Part shown: positions 59,710 to 64,000 of the stretch, piece after piece
Layout of the letters: the number at the start of each line of letters is the position of its first letter
Position numbering within the stretch: position 1 is the stretch's first letter
Source: Kineosporia succinea
Lineage (GTDB): Bacteria > Actinomycetota > Actinomycetes > Actinomycetales > Kineosporiaceae
Length of the DNA stretch: 64,000 bases
Direction: 5' to 3'
Assembly: GCF_030811555.1 (NCBI RefSeq)
Contig: NZ_JAUSQZ010000001.1
Coordinates: 5,143,241 to 5,207,240 of the forward strand
Notes under the pieces: model-generated
What the model was told of the DNA's origin: nothing
The model's input: the letters and a program-made list of their open reading frames with translations, nothing else
Database searches by the model: none
Position numbers and translations under genes: made by a program

Positions 59710-60998
59710 TGGTTCAGGTTCCCGTTGGCGTACTCCACGGCCTCGTCGAGAGCCTCCTGCACGTCCTTCTTGCCCAGCACCGCCAGCGCGATCTGCTCGC
59801 GCAGGTGGTCGACGCTCTTGGAGCTGAAAGCGGCCGGCCAGTAAACGATCGCCTCGGACACGGCCTTGGCCGACTCCAGCCGTAGTGCCGTCTCGTCGGT
59901 GCCGTCGTCCTGGGTGAAGTACTCGTCGTCGAGAGCGCCCGTGGCCGAGGGGAAGATGGCGGCCTTCTGGCTGAACGCGAGCTGGTTCTCCTTGTCGGTG
60001 GCGAACTTCGCGAAGGCGACGGCCGTGGCCGTGTTCTCCGACTTCGCGTTCACGGCCAGCGACTCGATGTACATGTTGGGCTTGTCGTTGGTGATCTGCG
60101 GCGAGATCTCCACCGTCTTCGCCACCTTCGGAGCGGTTTCCTTCAGATCCTTGAGCGTGTAGGAGCTTCCGGGGAGCCAGCCGACCTGCCCGGCCTTGAA
60201 CGCGTCGACCTCACCGGTCTGCAGCTCGTTCAGGGTCGCCTCGGTCAGGCCGCCCGCCGTGAAGAGTTCCTTGTAGTGGTTCACCAGCTCCACGCCCTTG
60301 GCGTCGTTGAAGGTGAACGTGGTGCCGCCGGAGTCCATCAGGGGGACGCCGTAGGAACCGAAGTTCTCGATCGCCGGCAGTCGCCCGACCATCGACGCGT
60401 CAGCCTTGCACTCCGTGGCCATCCTCAGCCCGGCGGTGAAGAGCGCGTCGTAGGTGGTGGGCAGATCGCCCGTCACACCGCACTTCTCGAGCACCGCGGT
60501 GTTGAAGAACGAAGGCCCGGTGTTGAGGTACCACGGGTAGGCGTAGGTTCCCCCCAGGGACGGGAAGTGGTTGGCGTCCCAGGCCTTCGGCAGGTAGTCG
60601 CTCTGCGCGGCCGCGTCGGTCTTCGACAGGTCGAGCAGCATCCCCGCGCCGGCCAGCGTGAACGCGGCCTCGGGGCCGACGTCGACCACGTCGGGCAGGG
60701 ACCCGGCCGCGGCGTCGGCGGAGAGCTTGTCCTGGTAGCCCTCGGCCGGCTGGTCGATCCACTTCACCGTGGTGCCGGGGTGGGCGGCCTCGAAGGCGTC
60801 GACGAGGCCGGTGAAGTACTCCTCGTAGCCGCCTTTCAAGTTCCAGGTCTGAAAGCTGATCTCGCCCGTGACCTCACCGCTGACGGTGGACCGGGCGTCG
60901 GTGTCGTCGGACGATCCGCCCGCGACCCCGCAGGCGCTGATCGAGAGGGCGAGTACGGCGGGCAGGGCGAGGGTGGTGCGCTTACGGGACGGCATCAT
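59706..60998 (-). CDS. extracellular sugar-binding lipoprotein of the ABC importer
   Basis: A 430-residue family 1 solute-binding protein. The signal peptide ends at the lipobox SISAC (C23), followed by a Ser/Asp linker and the binding domain (EISFQTWNLKGGYEEYF, PDVVDVGPE). It would capture oligosaccharides released outside the cell. Two adjacent ATGs (60998, 60995) compete; GGGAG is better placed for the second. The first overlaps the stop of the mannosidase gene. Confidence 0.93.
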   Translation of the reverse strand: MMPSRKRTTLALPAVLALSISACGVAGGSSDDTDARSTVSGEVTGEISFQTWNLKGGYEEYFTGLVDAFEAAHPGTTVKWIDQPAEGYQDKLSADAAAGSLPDVVDVGPEAAFTLAGAGMLLDLSKTDAAAQSDYLPKAWDANHFPSLGGTYAYPWYLNTGPSFFNTAVLEKCGVTGDLPTTYDALFTAGLRMATECKADASMVGRLPAIENFGSYGVPLMDSGGTTFTFNDAKGVELVNHYKELFTAGGLTEATLNELQTGEVDAFKAGQVGWLPGSSYTLKDLKETAPKVAKTVEISPQITNDKPNMYIESLAVNAKSENTATAVAFAKFATDKENQLAFSQKAAIFPSATGALDDEYFTQDDGTDETALRLESAKAVSEAIVYWPAAFSSKSVDHLREQIALAVLGKKDVQEALDEAVEYANGNLNQ

Positions 60999-63900
60999 TG
61001 CTCCCTAGCAGCTGGGCGGGTGAGGCGGAGGGTGGTGAGCTGGTACGGGCCGAGCGTCAGGTGTCCGTCGAGAAGCGCGGCGGGCAGGTCGGGTTCACGG
61101 GTGAACGGACGCTCGAGCACGTCGGTCTCGATCGTCGCGTCGGTCTCGAAATGGGGGACGAGGCGGCCGGTCGCCCGGCCACCGAGAGTCTCGTGGATGC
61201 GCACCACGACGTCACCGCTGCGGTCGTCGGCCAGTTTGATCCAGTCGACGACGGCGGCCCCGGAGGCCAGTTCGAGCGACACCAGGGGAGCGGTGTCGGG
61301 CAGGTGCCCGAGTTCGGGGGCGTTGAGGTCGTCGGCGACGGCGCGGGTCAGGGACTCGTCGCCGGCGACGACGGCGAAGCGGAAGACGTGCTGCCCGCGA
61401 TCGGTGTCCGGATCGGGAAAGTGGGGTGCGCGGAGCAGGGTCGGGCGGATCTCGGTGCCGCCCGGCACACGGCGCACGTCGCAGCCGTAGGTGGAGTCGT
61501 TGGCCACGCCCACGCCGAAGCCGGGCTCCGTGACGTGGACCCAGCGGTGTGAGCAGACCTCGAACTGGGCCTCGTCGGCGGCCGTGTTCTCGTGGGTCGG
61601 CCGATCGAGAGCGCCGTACTGCGCCTCGAAGCGGGCGCTGCGGGTGTGCACGGCCACCGGCAGCGAGAGCTTGAGCAGGTGCTCGCGCTCCTGCCAGTCC
61701 ACCTCCACGGTGATGTCCAGCCGTGGAACTCCCGGCTGCAGCGAGTATCTCGTGACGTAGGTCGAGGCGCCGTGCACCCGGGTGACCACGACGTCCCGTT
61801 CGCCGACCGTCACGGTGACCGGGGCGTCCATCGTGATCCGATTGCCGGGGTTGCGCAGCACGTGACGATCGAGATCCCAGGCGTCCCAGCGGGCCGGCTG
61901 ATCGCGGAAGAGCTGGAGCGCGCCGAGCTCCTGGCCGGGCACGAGGAGGCTGCGACCGGTGTGCACGTCGACCAGAGCCGTGACCGTGCCGTTCGCACCG
62001 ATCTCGGCACGCAGAACCCCGTTGTCGACCACCGCGTCCGCCGTCGGTGGCACTGCGGAGGAGACCCGGACGACGGAGAAGTCGGCAACCCGCCCGGATT
62101 CGCCCTCGGTCGGCAGGAGCGAGCGCAGCGATGCTTCGAGGGATTGATAGGTGTCGCGGGCCTCGCGATGCACCCAGGAGATCGACGAGCCGGGCAGGAT
62201 GTCGTGGAACTGGTGCAGCAGCACGGTGTGCCAGGCCTGCTCGAGTTCGTCGTAGGGGTAGGAACGCCCGCGCCGAACGGCTCCGACGGTGGCCAGGTAC
62301 TCGACCGTGCGCAGCAGTGCCTCGGCCCGGCGGTTGCCCTGCTTCATCGCGATCTGAGAGGTGAGCGTGCCGCGGTGCAGCTCGAGGTAGAGTTCGCCCG
62401 ACCAGAGCGGGGCCTCGTCGCCGAGCTCGGCCTCGACCTCGCGGAAGAACTGCTCCGGATGCCCCAGCCCGACGCGGGCCGCTCCTTCGAGATCGGCGAA
62501 ACGGTGCGTGCGGGAGAGCATCTCGCGGTTCGGGCCGCCACCGCCGTCACCGTAGCCGAACAGCAGCAGGGACTGCGACGAGATGGCCTTGTCGCGGAAG
62601 TTGCTCACCGCGTGCTTGAGCTCGGCGGCCGTGACCTCGGCGGCGTAGGTGTCGGCGGGCGGGAAGTGGGTGAGGATCCGCGAGCCGTCGAGACCTTCCC
62701 AGCTGAACGTGTGGTGCGGGAAGGTCGTGGTGTCGTTCCAGGAGATCTTCTGGGTGAGGAAGTACCGGTAGCCGGCCCGCCGGGCGATCTGCGGCCAGGC
62801 GCCGGAGTAGCCGAAGCTGTCGGGCAGCCACACCAGCTGCGACTCGTGGCCGAAGGCCTCGGCGAACCAGCGCTTGCCGAACGTGATCTGCCGGACCAGG
62901 GACTCGCCGGTCGGCATCACCGCGTCGGACTCGACCCACATCCCGCCGACCGGCACGATACGGCCCTCGGCCACCCGCTGCCGCACCCGCTCGAACAGCT
63001 CCGGATGGTCTTCGCGCACCCACTGGTACTGCTGGGCCGACGACATCGCGTAGACGAACTCGTCGTCGGTCTCCATCAGGGTGAGCACGTTGGTGAGGGT
63101 GCGGGCGACCTTGCGGCGGGTCTCGCGCAGGGGCCAGAGCCAGGCCGAGTCGATGTGGGCGTGGCCGACGGCGGTCATCCGGTGGGCGCTGGCGTGGGCG
63201 GGCCTGGCCAGGGCCGGTTGCAGGGCGGCGCGGGCCTGGGCGGGAGTGGCTGCGTCGAGGGCGTTCTCGACCGCGCGCAGCATCTGCCAGTACCGGGGCT
63301 CGGTGCTGTCGAGGGTGGGCAGGAGGTCGCCCGTGGCCTCGAGATCGCGCAGGAGCTCGAAGATCTCGGGGGAGAAGGTGAACAGGCCGGCCGAGATCAG
63401 GCGGTAGGGCTCGGGTTCGCCGGGTCCTGGTTTCTCGCCGAGGGTGGTCGCGACGAACGGAGGCAGGCCGAGCAGCAGCGGGTTCGCGGCCGCCTCGACG
63501 AAGAGGGTGAACGACCCGTCGTCGGCGAGGACACCGGGTGCGGCCCCCGGACCGGTCAGCCGGACCCAGCCGTTGCGTGGGTGAAGGGCTTTCACCGGAA
63601 CCCCGTCGGGCCGGAACACCAGACCCTCGCAGTGCCCGCCCACCGAGTGGTCGAACCAGCCGAGGTCGAGAACCAGTTCGACGGGCAGCGGGAACTGAGC
63701 GGGGTGCGCGCGTTCGACGGGCCGCGGTGGTTGGGTGGGCTGTGCGGGTCGAGTGAGCTGTGCGGGTCGGGCGGGCTGTGCGGGTCGGGTGGGCTGTGTG
63801 GGCTCTGTGGGCGGTGCGGGTTCGCCGGGCCCTGCCGGCAGGAGCGCGTGGGGTACCCGGCCCTCGATCCGCAGCCAGGTGGTGCCCCAGGCCGGCCCCC

Positions 63901-64000
63901 AGGTCTCACCCAGGGCCAGGGGCTGGTAGAGCGCCGGGTCGAGATTGATCGCGAGCGCGGGCGGGACCGGTTCGCCGCCGACCCGCCAGGCCGCCACGGT
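60995..64000 (-). CDS. GH38 family alpha-mannosidase (N-terminus beyond right edge)
   Basis: About 1,001 residues are present; the extreme N-terminus is outside the window, since VAAWRVGGEPVPPALA normally lies 30 or more residues into such proteins. Zinc and catalytic motifs are intact: GHAHIDSAWLWPLRE, LPDSFGYSGAWPQ (nucleophile Asp) and HQFHDILPGSS. It is a cytosolic enzyme that removes alpha-linked mannose from imported glycans. An unusual Pro/Thr/Gln-rich insert lies at window positions 63739-63810 and around, between two beta-strands of the N-terminal domain. Confidence 0.94.
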   Translation of the reverse strand, partial: TVAAWRVGGEPVPPALAINLDPALYQPLALGETWGPAWGTTWLRIEGRVPHALLPAGPGEPAPPTEPTQPTRPAQPARPAQLTRPAQPTQPPRPVERAHPAQFPLPVELVLDLGWFDHSVGGHCEGLVFRPDGVPVKALHPRNGWVRLTGPGAAPGVLADDGSFTLFVEAAANPLLLGLPPFVATTLGEKPGPGEPEPYRLISAGLFTFSPEIFELLRDLEATGDLLPTLDSTEPRYWQMLRAVENALDAATPAQARAALQPALARPAHASAHRMTAVGHAHIDSAWLWPLRETRRKVARTLTNVLTLMETDDEFVYAMSSAQQYQWVREDHPELFERVRQRVAEGRIVPVGGMWVESDAVMPTGESLVRQITFGKRWFAEAFGHESQLVWLPDSFGYSGAWPQIARRAGYRYFLTQKISWNDTTTFPHHTFSWEGLDGSRILTHFPPADTYAAEVTAAELKHAVSNFRDKAISSQSLLLFGYGDGGGGPNREMLSRTHRFADLEGAARVGLGHPEQFFREVEAELGDEAPLWSGELYLELHRGTLTSQIAMKQGNRRAEALLRTVEYLATVGAVRRGRSYPYDELEQAWHTVLLHQFHDILPGSSISWVHREARDTYQSLEASLRSLLPTEGESGRVADFSVVRVSSAVPPTADAVVDNGVLRAEIGANGTVTALVDVHTGRSLLVPGQELGALQLFRDQPARWDAWDLDRHVLRNPGNRITMDAPVTVTVGERDVVVTRVHGASTYVTRYSLQPGVPRLDITVEVDWQEREHLLKLSLPVAVHTRSARFEAQYGALDRPTHENTAADEAQFEVCSHRWVHVTEPGFGVGVANDSTYGCDVRRVPGGTEIRPTLLRAPHFPDPDTDRGQHVFRFAVVAGDESLTRAVADDLNAPELGHLPDTAPLVSLELASGAAVVDWIKLADDRSGDVVVRIHETLGGRATGRLVPHFETDATIETDVLERPFTREPDLPAALLDGHLTLGPYQLTTLRLTRPAAREQ
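63739..63810. repeat. 18-bp in-frame repeat inside the GH38 gene, 4 copies
   Basis: Four units related to GCTGTGCGGGTCGGGTGG encode a six-residue repeat of the type TRPAQP in the N-terminal domain of the mannosidase. The proteins of this family usually have a short loop here. Confidence 0.8.

Noticed and set aside
1-64000. tRNA, rRNA, prophage, insertion sequence or integron signatures
   Set aside because: None recognised by eye: no cloverleaf-like segments with conserved T-loop, no transposase or integrase. A covariance-model scan was not possible, so a missed tRNA cannot be wholly excluded.

Overview
The window is a 64 kb piece of a very GC-rich actinomycete chromosome. It carries a complete Pup-proteasome locus (Mpa/ARC, Dop, Pup, PrcB, PrcA, PafA), the mycothiol ligase MshC, the PafB/PafC pair, TatA/TatC and several actinobacteria-restricted families (DUF3090, SCO1664-type, DUF5703, DUF3054, DUF3866). 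This combination is diagnostic of Actinomycetota, and the gene order from the RecB-like nuclease to the HelY helicase follows the block known from mycobacteria and streptomycetes. A Kineosporia-like genus is a guess only. No phage, insertion sequence, CRISPR array, rRNA or tRNA was recognised.

Layout. 1-4.7 kb: two tandem, overlapping MASE1-PAS sensor genes, one a complete diguanylate cyclase and one cut by the left edge. 4.8-10.8 kb: M20 metallopeptidase, DUF5703 protein, acidic-tail protein, a SulP transporter fused to a beta-carbonic anhydrase, and an aldo/keto reductase. 10.9-17.1 kb: uppP, a histidine phosphatase, DUF3090, an SCO1664-type protein, mshC, a PAC2 protein and a HAD phosphatase. 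17.5-23.6 kb: a ferric-reductase-like flavocytochrome with a small exported protein, a non-coding stretch with three different 17-bp tandem arrays, and a MacB/FtsX-type ABC exporter. 23.7-36.8 kb: RecB-like nuclease, M50 protease, TrmI and the Pup-proteasome genes, closed by two FKBP prolyl isomerases. 37.3-50.8 kb: DUF3866, pafB-pafC, a zinc-ribbon protein, tatA-tatC, a diacylglycerol-kinase-type lipid kinase, helY, a lysine-catabolism island (kdd, kamA and an Lrp regulator) and a 5'-3' exonuclease. 50.8-52.4 kb: a hypothetical protein and a membrane protein/winged-helix pair. 52.5-64 kb: a glycan locus with secreted GH92 alpha-mannosidase, serine hydrolase, GH5_18-like beta-mannosidase, a carbohydrate ABC importer and GH38 alpha-mannosidase (cut by the right edge).

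How the parts work together. Dop deamidates Pup, PafA ligates it to target proteins, ARC/Mpa unfolds the targets and PrcBA degrades them; PafBC is the DNA-damage regulator linked to this locus in other actinobacteria. The 56.7-64 kb genes form one overlapping minus-strand operon that, with GH92, looks like a pathway for high-mannose N-glycans. KamA and Kdd catalyse the first and third steps of lysine degradation through beta-lysine; the middle enzyme is not in the window.

Two themes run through the window. Many genes have a TAnnnT box 6-8 nt before an ATG or GTG, the signature of leaderless transcripts, and in two cases (upstream of dop and of the M50 protease) the leaderless unit is a tiny ORF whose stop overlaps the start of the real gene. 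Also, two genes can only be given their conserved N-termini by starting at a CTG that overlaps the upstream stop codon.
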